In this document: one piece after another, positions 45,629 to 59,689 of the stretch
How the letters are laid out: the number at the start of each line of letters is the position of its first letter
Numbering within the stretch: the stretch's first letter is position 1
Source of the DNA: Welwitschia mirabilis
Taxonomy: Eukaryota; Gnetophyta; Gnetopsida; Welwitschiales
Assembly: GCA_051453625.1 (NCBI GenBank)
Contig: JBOZIK010000001.1
Coordinates: forward strand, 76,690,178 to 76,754,177
Reading direction: 5' to 3'
Length of the DNA: 64,000 nucleotides
Position numbers and translations under genes: made by a program
The notes under the pieces: model-generated
Database searches by the model: none
What the model saw: only the letters and a program-made list of their open reading frames with translations
What the model was told of the DNA's origin: nothing

Positions 45629-48600
45629 GTCATATCGTATGTTTTGTAAACCTTATTTCGTTGGATATTAAGCATACTAAGATTTTAATCAGATGATGAA
45701 TTAATCTTCTTTGAAGGCCTTGTAAAAACAAGATGGCATTTTAAATTAACCTTAGTTTGTAGTTTTTCATGATTGACTATGAAAATGATTATATTTATGT
45801 TAGAAGGATTTTAATGAAAAAATCTATTCAAACATTTAAAATTAAATAAACCCATTGCGTAAGGAATTAAGATTACATGATAAAACTAATAAATTAAAAA
45901 ATTCAAGAGGACATAATAGCATATTTTTCAATCTTATTTACTCATTTAAATTCTTGATAAATGTGATAGTTGTACTATATTATAAATAGACATTTTCTTT
46001 TTTATGTTATGTCATTGATAGATTTTATGCATTATGAAATAAATTAGCATGTGAATAAATACATGCACTCTTACCTAGAACCAAGAATGATAAAGGAGTA
46101 GATTTACTCTATCATGACTTTTATCTTCTTAAGATGTGTAAGGGCACTTGGTTCATAACATATTTATTGTTTTGTTCATTGAAATTAAAAAGTTTATCTC
46201 ATTATGCTGCATGATAATTTTGAGATTTGTGCATTTATTCTTTTGATGTATGTCTTGGATGAATTAAACTTACTTATGAGCCTATGAAGGATTAAGGAGA
46301 AGCTAGCTTGAGAAAATGATGCATGTAATTAGCTTTACTAATTAAAGTAAGGAGATCACTCACCCTTATTAAGTGCATGAGTCATAAATATGATCTCTTT
46401 TTGTGCTCCAGTGTTACTTATTACTCATCGTAGTTATCAATGATAAATTATGTGATCTTATGATCTTGAGCTATATTCCTTTTGTTTATTTATATATATA
46501 GATCTTTTTCTTTCTTCCAAAAAAAAAAAGATACTTTTCTTTCCACACAAGTGCATTTCCTTCTTACTTGTGGTGCTTGGAGCTAAGGAACTTTTGAGCT
46601 TAGATCTTCATCAATCTTTAACTATCAAGGACTTATTAATCTTTGTAAGTATGTTGTTGACTCATGTTATCCACATGGTCTCTTTTAATATTTTAGTAGA
46701 ATGATGTAATATTACATTAAATCACTATTTATGATATATCATAAAATTATGTTATTCCCTTCCATTGGCTCTCACCAAGATGCGGGGAGATATGAGAGGT
46801 CTCTTATGCTTAGTGCTTGACATTACTAATGGATGTTTATGGTCAAATCACCACTTTGAGATTCATTATATACTTAGGTACCCATGTTTATTTCATGTTA
46901 ATTTACATAATAATATACTTTTCATTTATTATGCATTAGGTCTATCTTATTAGGGGTAAATTCTAATCCTTAAAAATTTCTTTTAGGATGGTACTCTTTC
47001 ATAGTACTCATATAAGGCTGAATGTAAATGCTTTTTATGAAGTTATTTGATTTTCTTTTCTAAATTGATTTGCATTAGTAGTATTTAGTAATATTATACT
47101 ATATGTAATGAGTTTAGTTAGCGTATTAATTATTTTACTAATTCAAATCATTATATAATTAATTGTTAGACCTCTACTATATTTCATTTAGTAATAGTTA
47201 AGCTTCTAAAATAAAGGCATATGATAAAAACACCATACTTTTTAAGTTTAGAACTGTCTTATGAATGTTAAAATGTAGAAACATTTATTTTATTTGATGT
47301 GTAATAATTTTTAAAAAAAGTTATTTGTTAAAATATGTTAGGAAATAAATTTAGAAAATAGTAAGTAATTAATACACATTTTTATAACTATCAGTTAAGA
47401 TATCTACGAACTTAAGCATCCTAAGTTGTATTAATTAAGCTTCTCAAAACATCTTGAATCATTTAAAACTCAAAGTATTTTAAACATTATAATTAATTTG
47501 ATGTAGTGTGGTAGGACTATAATTTTAGAAAATTTGATAGTTTTTAATCTTAAATGATGACCTTAGAAACAATATTTTTACAATTACAAGATAGTTTAAG
47601 TTAGATTTTAAGGATCATATTATGAATCTAGTTTATTGAAAATTGTTGCAGTTTGTTTTTTTCCTTCATAAATAATTAATTAATAATTTTTAACTATGAT
47701 GTCTCCTTAGAATCCTAAAATACTATAATTAATGTTTTAAATTATAAAAAAATTATTATGTAAAATTCTATAGGGAATTTAAGTACATAAGATATGTTTC
47801 TATCAATAGCCTTAAATTAAATTACTTAGAAATGTTTTTTTTTTAATGATAGAAATACCTCTTTTATATTTATCCTTTATCTGAATTTGAATGTTTATGC
47901 TTGTAAGTGTTTTCACCTTAATAGTTTAAGTAACATAAATAGTCTTTAGTTTAACACTTATTTTCTTGACTTATAATATAACCATGTGATGTCTTGGCTA
48001 AAGAGTTATCTCTTAACAATCATTCTTGAGCTATAATTCTTTTGTTTATCTTTTTTTATACAATAGAGATTATCATATAAGCATGGAAGAATGCTTCTAG
48101 GATTAGCATAGCACCAGGTATGAATTAGTTTTTTTAAGTACATTATTAAAATGTGATATAATACATTTTAAATTTTCTTATTATTATTGAAAGAAAGAAA
48201 ATCAAAAAATATTTCTTTTATTTAAATTTTCATTAATATAACCTTGAGATAAAAATGTCCTAGTATGCTTGTTTTCTCTTTTATGATTTTTTCTATAAAA
48301 CAAAACTAATGATGATTAGAATTATTATAACTATCTAAATGATCTATTAAATATCTATATTAGTTAGAATTTTATATATGCATTTGTGTGGTGTATTCAT
48401 TGACTAGAACTAAATAAAGATAATTCTAATAGTAATCATCCCCACACATGGATTTCATCACTAAAGTGGGTTGAAAAACATTTTTTTTTATAATGCCCTT
48501 ATGAAAGTGCATTTGATCACTACTTTAATGTCATACCTATATATGAATAACTCGAACTTAGTATTATGATCCCTTAGCATTGATGGATTATGCTGCATCA

Positions 48601-49190
48601 TCCAGAGATGTTTAAAGAAAGTGAAGTTCATTTATAAGCGTGCATCCACCTCGTGTACTAACTGTCACCTGTATCTGAGGTATATCAACATGAAGTAAAA
48701 GCCTATGGAGTTGATCCCAGTCATATTTGCATAGTTTAAAGCCTAAAGTAAAATCAACTCATGTCTATAGGATGGTAGGATATAAAGTTGGAATGCCACT
48801 AATGGAAGTTGCAACCTCCTATTGTATAGTTAGGTATTATCTTTAAAATTATCCATGTATGTTTATTATAAGTTTGCATTTCCTCAACTATTTATAAGAT
48901 ATCTTTCTATGTAGTAAAAAGGTAGAAAAAAATGGAGGAAACAAACTTATAACATTACTATTTTTCATTAATCAAAATAACCTAAGAATTAATCATAGAT
49001 GAATATATAATAATAATAATAATATGATTTATTTTTCTTAAGATATAAAAATGCTAATAAAATAATAAGTAAAATTTAATCCTAGGGTCTGTCATGTCTA
49101 TTAGTTAATAATATTAAAAAATGAAGGAAGAGAAAAATAACAAAGGGGGAAAAAGTTATTAATTAGTATAAGAAAAGATATGTTATCACA
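45629..49190 (+). repeat. 5' LTR of gypsy G2 (3.56 kb)
   Basis: Starts TGTCATATCG and ends TTATCACA, three bases before a good PBS. The start is confirmed by the 3' LTR at 54,734 and its PPT; the body matches the minus-strand LTRs at 56,050-61,200. Long LTRs of this size are known in Tekay/Del chromoviruses. Confidence 0.8.
46490..46502 (+). promoter_or_regulatory. TATA box of the G2 LTR promoter
   Basis: TATATATATAGAT followed by a pyrimidine run and a poly-A stretch. A weaker form (TATGTATAGAGAT) is at the same place in the 3' LTR near 55,555. Probable U3/R boundary. Confidence 0.5.
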
Positions 49191-49193
49191 AAT

Positions 49194-49207
49194 TGGTATA
49201 AGAGCTC
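49194..49207 (+). promoter_or_regulatory. Primer-binding site of G2
   Basis: TGGTATAAGAGCTC, one change from the plant initiator tRNA-Met complement. Confidence 0.85.
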
Positions 49208-50419
49208 TAGATTAACTTAAATAATAGTTAAGTACTTTTAAATTCATAAGGATATATATATCCAATTATATCTTTAACAACGTTTCTTCTTAATTATTAT
49301 AAAGTTAGTTGTAACCAGAATAATATTAATTCCTAATAGCTATAAAGTTAGTTATATCACGAATAATCTTAAACCATGAGTAAAATCAATTATATCCTTG
49401 ATAATACTAGATTCTAAGATAACTCTAACTCCTAGATAAGTATGAATTTAATTATATCTCCCAATAGTGATAAATTTCATTATACCTATAGTTTTCATAC
49501 TCCCTAAATATGTACCAAAATTATATCCATTTTAATTCTAATAATTACAAAGATTATACTAATGATAATCTTAGCACCTTAATAATCATAGAAGTTGATC
49601 ATATTTGGAATAGTTATAAAGTATTAATAAGGTTTACTATAAACCTAATCCTAGATGATCATTATGTTAATCATATTTAATAATTCAAAATCCCTAAACA
49701 AGCTAAGAAGTGTGATGAATTAAAATCATTAAAAACTCTCTTACCTTATAGTGATAGATAATAATCACTTAGAAAAGTTACAATTATCTTAAGAATATAG
49801 AATAATGATCTTATATGATATCTTAAAGAGCTTAACCTTTTCTAAGAAATATAAGTACATAAAATAATGTTTTATAATTAGATACCCTTAGAAATAATCA
49901 AATCTCTGACCAAGTTATTCATCCTAAATTTTATGGTCCCATAACTATAAAGTGAAAACCCTTATTCATAACCTTTAAATCTTATCTATTGAAAATAAAG
50001 AAAGGGAATGGACTTGATTATATTCTTTAAGTTATAAATGAGAATTAATCATGTCATAATGATAATCATGTCATTCCTAAGATCATAAAAATATTTCTAA
50101 GTTTAACTGTTAATAATATTTAACTTATTTCCAAATGTAATATCATAAAATTTTCACTTCTTTTCGATTCCTCATTATTGTTAGTTAAACTTTGAGGTTA
50201 AGTCTGGTGCACTAAGTAATCAACATCAAGAGAATATATAAGAGAGTTAGCAATCTAATGATGAAAATTAACCCTCATTTAACCTTAATCTAAAAGAATT
50301 GATGGATACATTTATGTAGTTCGCATTAAAAATGGTAAATTAAGTTAAAACTCACAAGTAAATAATTGTATCAATTAATCTAAGAAAGTGGGTATAACGA
50401 GATTAATTTAAACTTTTAT
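49208..50419 (+). other. G2 leader between PBS and gag
   Basis: 1.2 kb without coding frame, with many short related phrases (TAGTTATAT, ATAATCTTA). The reverse copy is at 63,121-64,000. Confidence 0.55.
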
Positions 50420-50910
50420 TAATCTAAATACACCTAACTTTGTAGGAGATTTAGATCCTTCCAAAGTAAAAGCATGGCTGAATGATGTTAAAAAGGGTAT
50501 AGGTATCTTAGAATGCAATGAATATAAAAAGACCTCTTTAGCTATTTATATGTTACAAGGAGAAGTTAACCTATAGTAAAAAATGGAAATGACCAAGTTA
50601 GAAGATCTAGAACTTTCATGAAATAAATTTGAGCATATATTTAAGAATAGGTATATCATTAAGTTCTATATTTACCAAAATGTTACAAAATTTTACAATT
50701 TAAGAGAAGCCCCTAATGTTTCCATAATAGATTATGAGTGAAAATTTATAGAATTATTAATATATGTATTACATATGTATCTAGATGAAGAAGCTAAAGA
50801 AAATCACTTTATTAATAGTCTTCTTCCTTTTATTGCTATCAAAGTATCCTTCTTTCAACCTAAGAATCTAGCAAAGGCTATAGAAAAGGCAAAGATAGCA
50901 AAATAAAAAT
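50420..50910 (+). pseudogene. G2 gag (Retrotrans_gag)
   Basis: FVGDLDPSKVKAWLNDVKKG, SLAIYMLQGEVNL, ELSWNKFEHIF-type, AKENHFINSLLPFIAIKVSF and PKNLAKAIEKAKIAK, in the order of chromovirus Gag capsid. Two or three stops at expected Trp/Gln. Gag packages the element RNA. Confidence 0.85.
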
Positions 50911-51188
50911 AGTAGAGATAATGTGAAAATGGGAAGAAAATTTCTTCACAAGAATGTATCCTTAAGGGAAATATATCACAAATGTCTTATCAAAATAAGA
51001 ATTGGCACCTTAGCAAAAATAATCTTAGTAGCAGTTATAGCATAAGTAGGAATTTGAATCAATTTAGGCAGGATTCATTCAAAAGAAACTAAAATATTCC
51101 TAGTCAAAGCTATATAAGTAATTAATATTAAAGATCAAATTTCTAGAAAAAGTCCTAGTCAGTATCAGTATTAGACCTAGTATAATAA

Positions 51189-51700
51189 TGAAGATAGATG
51201 CTTTCAATGTAAGGTAACTCATAAAGTAAAATAATATCCATTATGTAACAGAAACAAAGACCCTCCCAAACATCAATTAGAAAATACTTAAAGATAAAAA
51301 AGAATTCCTCAATCAATAAGATAACTTTAAGTAACAATAAATAATCAAAGGGTGTAATTTCAGAGATTTGTCATACAAGGTAAGTCTTTACTTAATAATC
51401 AAGAAGTAATTATTTTATTTAATTATGGAGAAATGCATTACTTCATATATTTTAGGATTGTTATAAATAAAAAATTATGTTGTGCTCTAATTGAAGGATG
51501 CATAGAGCTAGCAAATGGATCTATGTCTAAGGTTAATCAATAGGTCCTAAATTGTACTCTATCTATAAGTAGGGTAGATTTTCATATACAATCAATTATT
51601 ATTAACTTAGGAAAATATGACATTATGTTGGATATAAACTAGTTAATGTAAAATAAAGAAGTCATAAATTGTGAAAAGCATTAAATAAAAATGATAAATC
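51189..51700 (+). pseudogene. G2 zinc knuckle and protease
   Basis: CFQCKVTHKVK then YPLC (51,199-51,245) is a CCHC knuckle with one stop. The protease segment (about 51,400) reads LFNYGEMHYFI where L-x-D-S/T-G is expected, so the catalytic Asp is Asn. ELANGSMSKVN and LGKYDIMLDIN follow, as in plant gypsy proteases. Confidence 0.75.
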
Positions 51701-52089
51701 ATAATCAAATAATAATTTTCCAAGTTTATTATAAATTAGCAGTGAAGGATATAATTAATGCAAAGCATATAAAAATATGAACTAAGAGGGAATCACTAGA
51801 TTATATGCTATATCTAAAATTAGTTAGCTTAAAAAAAGGAAAAAAACTTAGTAAAGAATGTACTAGTAATCCAAGATTATCATGATGTATCTACAACAAA
51901 ATTACTAAGAATGCCATCACTTTGGAAAGTTAAGCTTTTTATTAAATTAATCCTAAGAGTCCAACCAATTTCTAATGCATCATGTAGAGTATCTCCTACA
52001 TAAATGAAAGAATTAAAAATTTAGCTTGCAAAACTCTTATAAAAAGGTTTCATTCATCTTAGTATCACCATAAGGAGTACCTATATTAT

Positions 52090-53220
52090 TTGTAAAGAAG
52101 AAGGTTAGAATACTAGTATTATGCATTAATTATAGACAGCCAAATAAGGTTACTATTAAGAACAAGTATCTACTACCAAGAATAAATGATCTTTTTAATC
52201 AACTAAAGGGAGCTAAGGTATTCTCAAAAGTTGATTTAAAACCTATATATCATCAAGTTCTAATTAAGGAAGAAGATATTCATAAGACATCATTTAGAAC
52301 TTGCTATGGGTGTTATGAGTTTACTGTTATGTCTTTTAGGCTAACTCATGCCCCTACAATATTTTTAAGTCCTATGAATTGTATCTTTCAACCAATCCTA
52401 ATTTCTTTGTAATAGTATTTACTAATGATATTATTATTTATTTTAAGACTTTTGAAGAATATGATAAACACTGGAGAGTAGTATTATGAACTTTATGGAA
52501 TCAACAATTATATGTTAACATGAAAAAATGCTTATTTTAGAAGAAATACATTTAATTTCTAGGTCATGTAATATTCAGTAAAGGTATATTAGTGGATTAA
52601 GATAAAGCTAAAGAAATCATGGAATATCCAATACCTAAAAATATTACTGAGGTTAAAAGCTTTCTTAGTCTTATTGAGTACTAATGTTAATTCATCTTTA
52701 ACTTCTCTAAGATATCTTCTTCATTAACATGCCTTTTACATAAAAATAGAGGCTTCTAATAGACATAAAAATATCAGTAGTTATTTTCTCATCTTAAAGA
52801 ATGCTTAACTAGTGCTATAGTATTAGCAATATGAAATGATTCAAAGACTTTTTTAGTTTATATCAATGCATTTGAAGAAGGTCTTGGAGTAATTCTTAAA
52901 CAGGATAAACGAGTAATAGCTTATTAATTAACATAACTTAAAACTCTTAAGAGAAATTATCTTATTCATGAACTTAAATTAGCTATAGTTATTTTTGCTT
53001 TAAAATTATGGAAGCATTATCTCTATGATGTAAAGTTTCAATTGTGGACAGATAATAAGAGTTTAAAATATATTTTTACTCAATCAAACTTAAAACATAG
53101 GCAAAGAAGATGGATGAAATTTCTATATGATTTTGGTGTAGAGATTTTATACCATAAAGGTAAGGGAAATAAGGTTGTATATGCTCTTAATAGACGATGT
53201 TATCTCAAAGTAATCATGTA
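52090..53220 (+). pseudogene. G2 reverse transcriptase and RNase H
   Basis: [40 protein letters not shown] (catalytic Asp kept), [18 protein letters not shown], then VFTNDIIIYF at about 52,417, where the family has a Y-x-D-D box: one Asp is Asn. GHVIFSKGILVD and the thumb follow. RNase H includes HELKLAIVIFALKLWKHYL and LWTDNKSLKYIF with its Asp kept, ending at about 53,220. Confidence 0.9.
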
Positions 53221-53329
53221 AATTTAAAGCCAAATTCCTACCATTCTATTAGAGGGATAAAAAAAGAATGAGAAGTAGCAATAATTAAAGAATAAGTTAG
53301 AAAAATCAATGGATTTAAAGCATTTAGTA

Positions 53330-54480
53330 TTGATTCATATGATATTATCAAGTTCAAAGAAATATTTTTGATTCCTCATATACATGGAATTAGACATAAG
53401 CTAATGTTTGAATTTCATTATCCACCTATAGCAAGTTATCTTTGAGGAGCTAGAATATATCAAAATATGAAACAAAAATTTTGGTGACTAGGGACAAAAA
53501 AAGATATAGCAGAATTTATGTTAAGATACCTTAATTGTCAATAAGCTAAAGTAAAAAATATAAATCTAATAGTATTACTTTATTTTCATAATATTATAAA
53601 ATATAAATGGGATGTGATTCACATGGGTTTTATTACAGGACTTCCAAAAAAAACAAAGAGGTAATGGCTATATTATAATAACATTTGATAGAACAATTAA
53701 GTGAGCATATTTCATTCCAGTAAAATCTACTTATAATGTGAAGGATACAGCTAAAATATATATTTAAAATATTATTTAATTTCATAGTGTACCTTTACTA
53801 ATTATCTTTAATAGATATTTAAAATTAAATTATAAGTATTACCAAGATTTACAAATGGATTTACAAAACATGTTAAATATGAGCACTACATTTCATCCTC
53901 AAATAGATAATCAGGCAGAAAAAGTTAAATAAATTTTATAAGATCTTCTTAGAGAACATATTCAAGATAATTCCAAGAGTTGAAAAGAGTATCCATCATT
54001 AGTAAGATTTCTATATAATAAAAATTATAAGTTTAATTTAAATGGCTCCATTTGAAGCCCTGTATGACAGAAGCTATAAAGCACCCACTTTATGTATAAA
54101 ATCTAAAGAAAGATTGATGATAGGAGTAAAAATATTACAAGAAATGGAAATTGAAATAGGAATCATAAAAAACAGATTTAGAGAAGTAGCAGATAGATAA
54201 AAGATGTATGCAAATCATCAAAAAAGGTATCTTACATTAAAAATATGTGATCATGTATTTTTTTTAAGTGTCACTAATGAAATCAATATTGATAGAAGTT
54301 AAGAGATCAAAATTAGCTCCTCAATTTATTAGACCATTTAAAATATTAAAAAGAGTTAGACTTGTTACATACAAGCTTGCTCTACCTCCTCAATTATTGC
54401 ACACACATAATGTTTTCCATGTAAGTATGCTAAGAAAGTATATTATAGATCCTTTTCATGTATTAAATTGGTTTTTTACT
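53330..54480 (+). pseudogene. G2 integrase with GPF/Y-like C-terminus
   Basis: Zinc-finger and core parts are broken (HGIRHKLMFEFHYPP, FWWLGTKKDIAEF-type, WDVIHMGFITGLPK with an Asp, FIPVKSTYNVKD-type). The open end 54,268-54,483 has KRSKLAPQFIRPFKILKRV at residues 12-30 and LPPQLLHTHNVFHVSMLRKY, the GPF/Y module of gypsy integrases with G to R in the motif itself. Confidence 0.9.
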
Positions 54481-54519
54481 TAGGTGAAACTAGATTATTT
54501 AACTATAGAGAACTAAAAA

Positions 54520-54645
54520 GTAGTATTAAAATGATAAACTATCAATCTATGAAATAAGAAGATCTATCAAGTAAATATAAAGTGGAGTAATCATAGTGTT
54601 GATGAAGCTATTAAGGAGCTACAAGAAACAATGAAAAATTAATTT
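54520..54645 (+). pseudogene. CR-type chromodomain tail of G2
   Basis: After one stop the sequence continues with KVEWSNHSVDEAIKELQE (about 54,575-54,630), the conserved W-x-x-x-x-x-E-A-x-W-E-x end typical of plant chromovirus chromodomains. Such tails direct insertion to particular chromatin. Confidence 0.7.
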
Positions 54646-54720
54646 TTATTTTGGATCTTATTATATGTAGTTAGCTTTCTTAAACTCTTTATATCTCAAT
54701 TTCCAAAAGTAAATCAGTCT

Positions 54721-54733
54721 AAGTGTAGGAGGA
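54721..54733 (+). promoter_or_regulatory. Polypurine tract of G2
   Basis: AAGTGTAGGAGGA immediately before TGTCATAT, the 3' LTR start. Confidence 0.85.
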
Positions 54734-56049
54734 TGTCATATCTCATATTTTAAAAATCTTATTTACTTAAATACTATGCATATTTAGATTTTAATTAGAT
54801 GATGAATTAAAATTAGATTTTAAATTATTATTGATTTGTAATTTTCATACTTTATTATGAAAACTATTATCATTATGTTAAGAGATTTTTATGAGAAAAT
54901 CTATCCAAACATTTAAAAATAAATAAACCCATGATGTAAGAAATTAGAATCACATGATAAAACTAATAAATTAAATTTTCAAGAGAACATAATGATTTTT
55001 TTTATATTGTATTTACTCATTTAAATTCTTGGTAAATATGATAGGTGTATTATATTATGAATAGACATTTATTCCTTGTGTTATATGATTGATAGATTTT
55101 ATGCATTATGAAATAAATAAGCATGCAAATAAATACATGCACTCTTACCTAAAACCAAGAATAATTAATGACTCCACTATGACTTTTATCTTCTTGAGAT
55201 TTATAAGGACACTTAGTTTGTAACATATTTATTGTTTTATTCAATAGAATTGAAGAGTTTGTCTCATTACTACACATGATAATTTTGAGATTTGTGCATT
55301 TATTCTTTTGATACATGTATTACATGAATTAAACTTAGTTATGAGTCAATGAAGGATTAAGAAAGAGCTAGCATGAAGAGATGACACATGTAATTAATCT
55401 TGCTAATCAAAGTAATAAGATTATTCACCTTAGTTAGGTGCATGAGTCATAAATATGATCTCCTTTTGTACTCCAATGTCACTTATTCATCTTGTCTATC
55501 AATGATAAATCATGTTATTTTATAATATTTATCTATGTTCCTTTTATTTATCTATGTATAGAGATATTTTCCTCTTTTGCAAAAAGGAGATACTTTTCAT
55601 TTTTTCATACAAGTGCATTGCCTTATTTCATCTTTTTTTCTTTTATTTTCTTACTTGTGGAGCTTGTAGATTGGAAGCTTGAAGCTAAAAAATTCTTAAT
55701 CTTAGATCTTAATCAGTCTTGTACTATTAAGAACTTACTAATGTTTTCAAGTAAGATTTTTACTCCTATTACCCATATGATATCTTTCAATATTTTATTA
55801 GAATGATGTAGTATTTTATTAGACCACTATTTATGATATACTATAAAATTATTATTTCCTTCTATTAGCTCTTACTAAGATGTTGAAAGATACGAGGGGT
55901 CTCTTATGCTTAGTGATTGAAGTTACTAATGGATGTTTATGGCTAAGTGATCACTTTAGGGTTTAACTATATACTCAGGTATCTATGTTTAATTTATGTT
56001 AATATACATAATTCATTATGCATTAGGTATATCTTATTAGGGGTAAAGC
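54734..56049 (+). repeat. 3' LTR of G2, truncated
   Basis: First 1.3 kb of the LTR, from TGTCATATC to CTTATTAGGGGTAAA, then a switch to LTR sequence of the opposite strand. The rest of the LTR (over 2 kb) is missing. Confidence 0.8.
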
Positions 56050-59000
56050 ATAACACCCTATCTTTTTCCATCCTAATTAAGCACTAAAAATTATTATCTA
56101 ATAGATACAACAAAACTTGGGATCAAATTTTACTTTTTCCTTTATTAGCATTTCTATAATCTAAGAAAACCAAATCATATTAATATTATATATTTACCTA
56201 TAATTCATTTCCTAAGTTATTTTGATTTACAAATAATAACAATGTTAAAAGTTTGTGTCCTCTATTTCTTATTAATTTTTATTCCATAGAAGATATTTTG
56301 TGAATAGTTGAAGAGATGTTATAAATATAGATGGATAAGTTTAAAGATAATACCTAACTAATGTAATATAAGATTAAAACTCTAGTTAATGGCATTTCAA
56401 CTTGATATCTGGCCATCCTCTAAACATGAGTTGCTTCTACTTTAGATTCTAAACTATCTAAATATAACTAGGCTTAACTCTATAGGGTTTTACATCATCT
56501 TAGTATTCTCCCAATACAAGTAATAGGTGGCATGCAAGATGGATGCATACTTACAAATGATCCTCACCTCCCTGAAACATCTCTGAATGACGTAACACGA
56601 TCCATCAATGACAAGAACTAAAGATATTAAATTAGAGTAAGTTCATATATAGGTAAGGTAGGGGAGTGATGATCAAATCCACTTCTAGAAGGTATTATAA
56701 AAAAAATGCAATGCAACCCACATTGATGATGAAATTCAAGTGTGGGAATAATTATTATTACAATTATCTTGATTTAGTTTTTTTGATAAATACACCACAT
56801 AAATGCATACATGTAATTTTAAATATTGTGGATATTTAATGAATTATTTACCTAGTTATACTAATTCTAGTCATTATAAGGCTCATTTTATAAAAACAAT
56901 AAAAAAAAAAGAAGCATACTAAAACATTTCTATATTCAAGATATAAACAAAATATTCTTATCTTTTCTATCTAAATAAAGAAAACTTTTTTTCTTTTCTT
57001 TCTTTAAATAATAATACAAATACTCTACATGTATCAAATTACATCTTAATAATGAACTTAGAGAAACTAAAACATACCTATAGCTATGCCAATTCTAGAA
57101 ACATCCTTTAATTTCATGCTCATATTACAATCTCTATGGATAAGTAATTATATTTATAAGTTTTTATCCAACATTCGTATGGCTATATTATAAGTCAATA
57201 AAATACGTGATAAGCCAAATACTATTTATGTTACTTAAACTACTAAGGTGAAAACTCTTACAAGCATACACATTCAATGTAAGATAAAGGAAAAAGATAA
57301 AATAGGTATCTCTATAAATGAACTACTATTTATAGGAAATTTAATTTAAAGTTATTGATAGAAACATACCTTATATACTCAAATTACCTATAAAATTTTA
57401 TGTAATAATTTTTTTATAATTTAAAACATTAATTATAACATTTTTAGGCTCTAAGGAGATATCATAGTAAAAAATTAATAATTAATTACTTATTAATTAA
57501 AAAATAAATTATAATTATTTTTCATAAACTAGACACACGATAGGATCTTTAGAATCTAATTTAAACTATCTTGAAATTATAAAAATATTAATTTAAGATC
57601 AACATTTAAAGTTAAAAACTATCAAAGTTTCTAAAATTAGAGTCCTACTGCACTATACTAAAATGATCATAACTTTTAAAATACTTTAATTTTTTAAATG
57701 ATTCAAAATGTTTTGGAATGATTATTCAATATTGTATAACTTAGGATACTCAAATTCATAGATATCTTAACAGCTAGTGACAGAAACATAAATTTATTAC
57801 TTACTATTTTCTACATTTATTTCCTAATGTATTTTAACAATAAATTATTTAAAAATAATTACACATTAAAAATATTATTATTTTTAGATTTTCACAATCA
57901 TAACACAATCCTAGACTTATAAAGTTAGTTTAATACTAATTTATACTTACTAATTAATAAGCTATGATGTTAATAACCTACGCCTCTATTTTGGATATAT
58001 GATTTTTTGCCATATCATAAACATGATAAAGTATCTACAACTAATTATGTAATAATTTAGGAGAGTAAGATAATGGATATAGTAACTAATTATCTATAAA
58101 GTAGTGTAAGTAAGTTACTATTTCAAGTCATTGTATAAAGAAAAATCAAATCAATTTAAAAAGAATCATTTGCTATGAGCCTTAGGTCTTTTATGAAAAA
58201 GTACTAGTCTAAAAGAGATTTCTGAGGATCACACTTTACCCCTAATAAGATAGAACTAATGCATAATAAATAAAAAATATATTATATACTTATTACCATA
58301 AAATAAACATGGATACCTAAGTATATAGTGAATCCTCATAGTAGTTACTTGACCATAATCATTCACTGATAAGATTAATCACCAAGCACAAAAAAACCCT
58401 CATATCTTCCCAAATCTTGGTGAGAGTTAATGAGAGAAAATAACATATTTTTATGATGTATCATAAACACTGGTATAATGCAAGTATTACATCATTCTAC
58501 TAATGTATTAAAAGAGCCTATGTAGATAATGTGAGTAAAGAGTTTACTTGGAAAGATAGTAACTCCTTAATAGTTGAATATTGATGAAGATCCAAGATTA
58601 AGTATTCCTTAGCTCCAAAATTTCAAGCTCCAAGATTCACAAGAAAGATAATCAAAGAAAAAGAAAGAGAAAAAAAGGAAATGGACTTGTGTAAAAAATG
58701 AAAAGCATATCCTTTTGTAAGAAAGAAAAGAAGCTCTTTATATAGATAAACAAAGACATATAGCTCAATATTACAAGATTACATAATTTAGCATTGATAC
58801 GTGGGATGAGTAATAAGTAACATTGAAGTACAAAAATATATTATATTTATGACTCATACACCTAACTAGGGTGAATAATATTCTTTCTTTAATTAGTAAG
58901 ATTAATTACATGTATCATTTCCTCATGCTAGCTCCTTCGTAGTCCTATGTAAGTTTAAAAGTAACTTTAATTTAACCAATACATGCATCAAAGAATAAAT

Positions 59001-59254
59001 GTATAAACTCTTAAATTCCAATGAATAAAGCAATGAGTATGCTATAAACCAAATGTCCTTACGCATCTTAAGAACATAAAAGTCATGGTAGAGTAAATCT
59101 ACTCATTTATCATTCTTGGTTCTAGGTAAGGATGCATATACTTGTCCACATTCTCATTTATTTTATGGTGAAAATATATCAACAACATAACATAAGAAGA
59201 AAATATCTATTAATAATACATTAGATATATCATATTTACTAAGAATTTAAATGA
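56050..59254 (-). repeat. G2 LTR on minus strand, inner copy
   Basis: The reverse complement runs from LTR position about 330 (at the gap) to near the 3' end of the LTR at about 56,055. Matches 45,950-49,150. Confidence 0.75.
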
Positions 59255-59689
59255 NNNNNNNNNNNNNNNNNNNNNNNNNNNNNNNNNNNNNNNNNNNNNN
59301 NNNNNNNNNNNNNNNNNNNNNNNNNNNNNNNNNNNNNNNNNNNNNNNNNNNNNNNNNNNNNNNNNNNNNNNNNNNNNNNNNNNNNNNNNNNNNNNNNNNN
59401 NNNNNNNNNNNNNNNNNNNNNNNNNNNNNNNNNNNNNNNNNNNNNNNNNNNNNNNNNNNNNNNNNNNNNNNNNNNNNNNNNNNNNNNNNNNNNNNNNNNN
59501 NNNNNNNNNNNNNNNNNNNNNNNNNNNNNNNNNNNNNNNNNNNNNNNNNNNNNNNNNNNNNNNNNNNNNNNNNNNNNNNNNNNNNNNNNNNNNNNNNNNN
59601 NNNNNNNNNNNNNNNNNNNNNNNNNNNNNNNNNNNNNNNNNNNNNNNNNNNNNNNNNNNNNNNNNNNNNNNNNNNNNNNNNNNNNNNNN
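59255..59689. other. Assembly gap, 435 N
   Basis: Lies between two overlapping LTR stretches of the same orientation. The size is an estimate, not a default, so it was probably set from linked reads or a map. Confidence 0.9.

Noticed and set aside
49007-49024. ATA microsatellite
   Set aside because: Short simple repeat of the kind expected by chance in AT-rich DNA.
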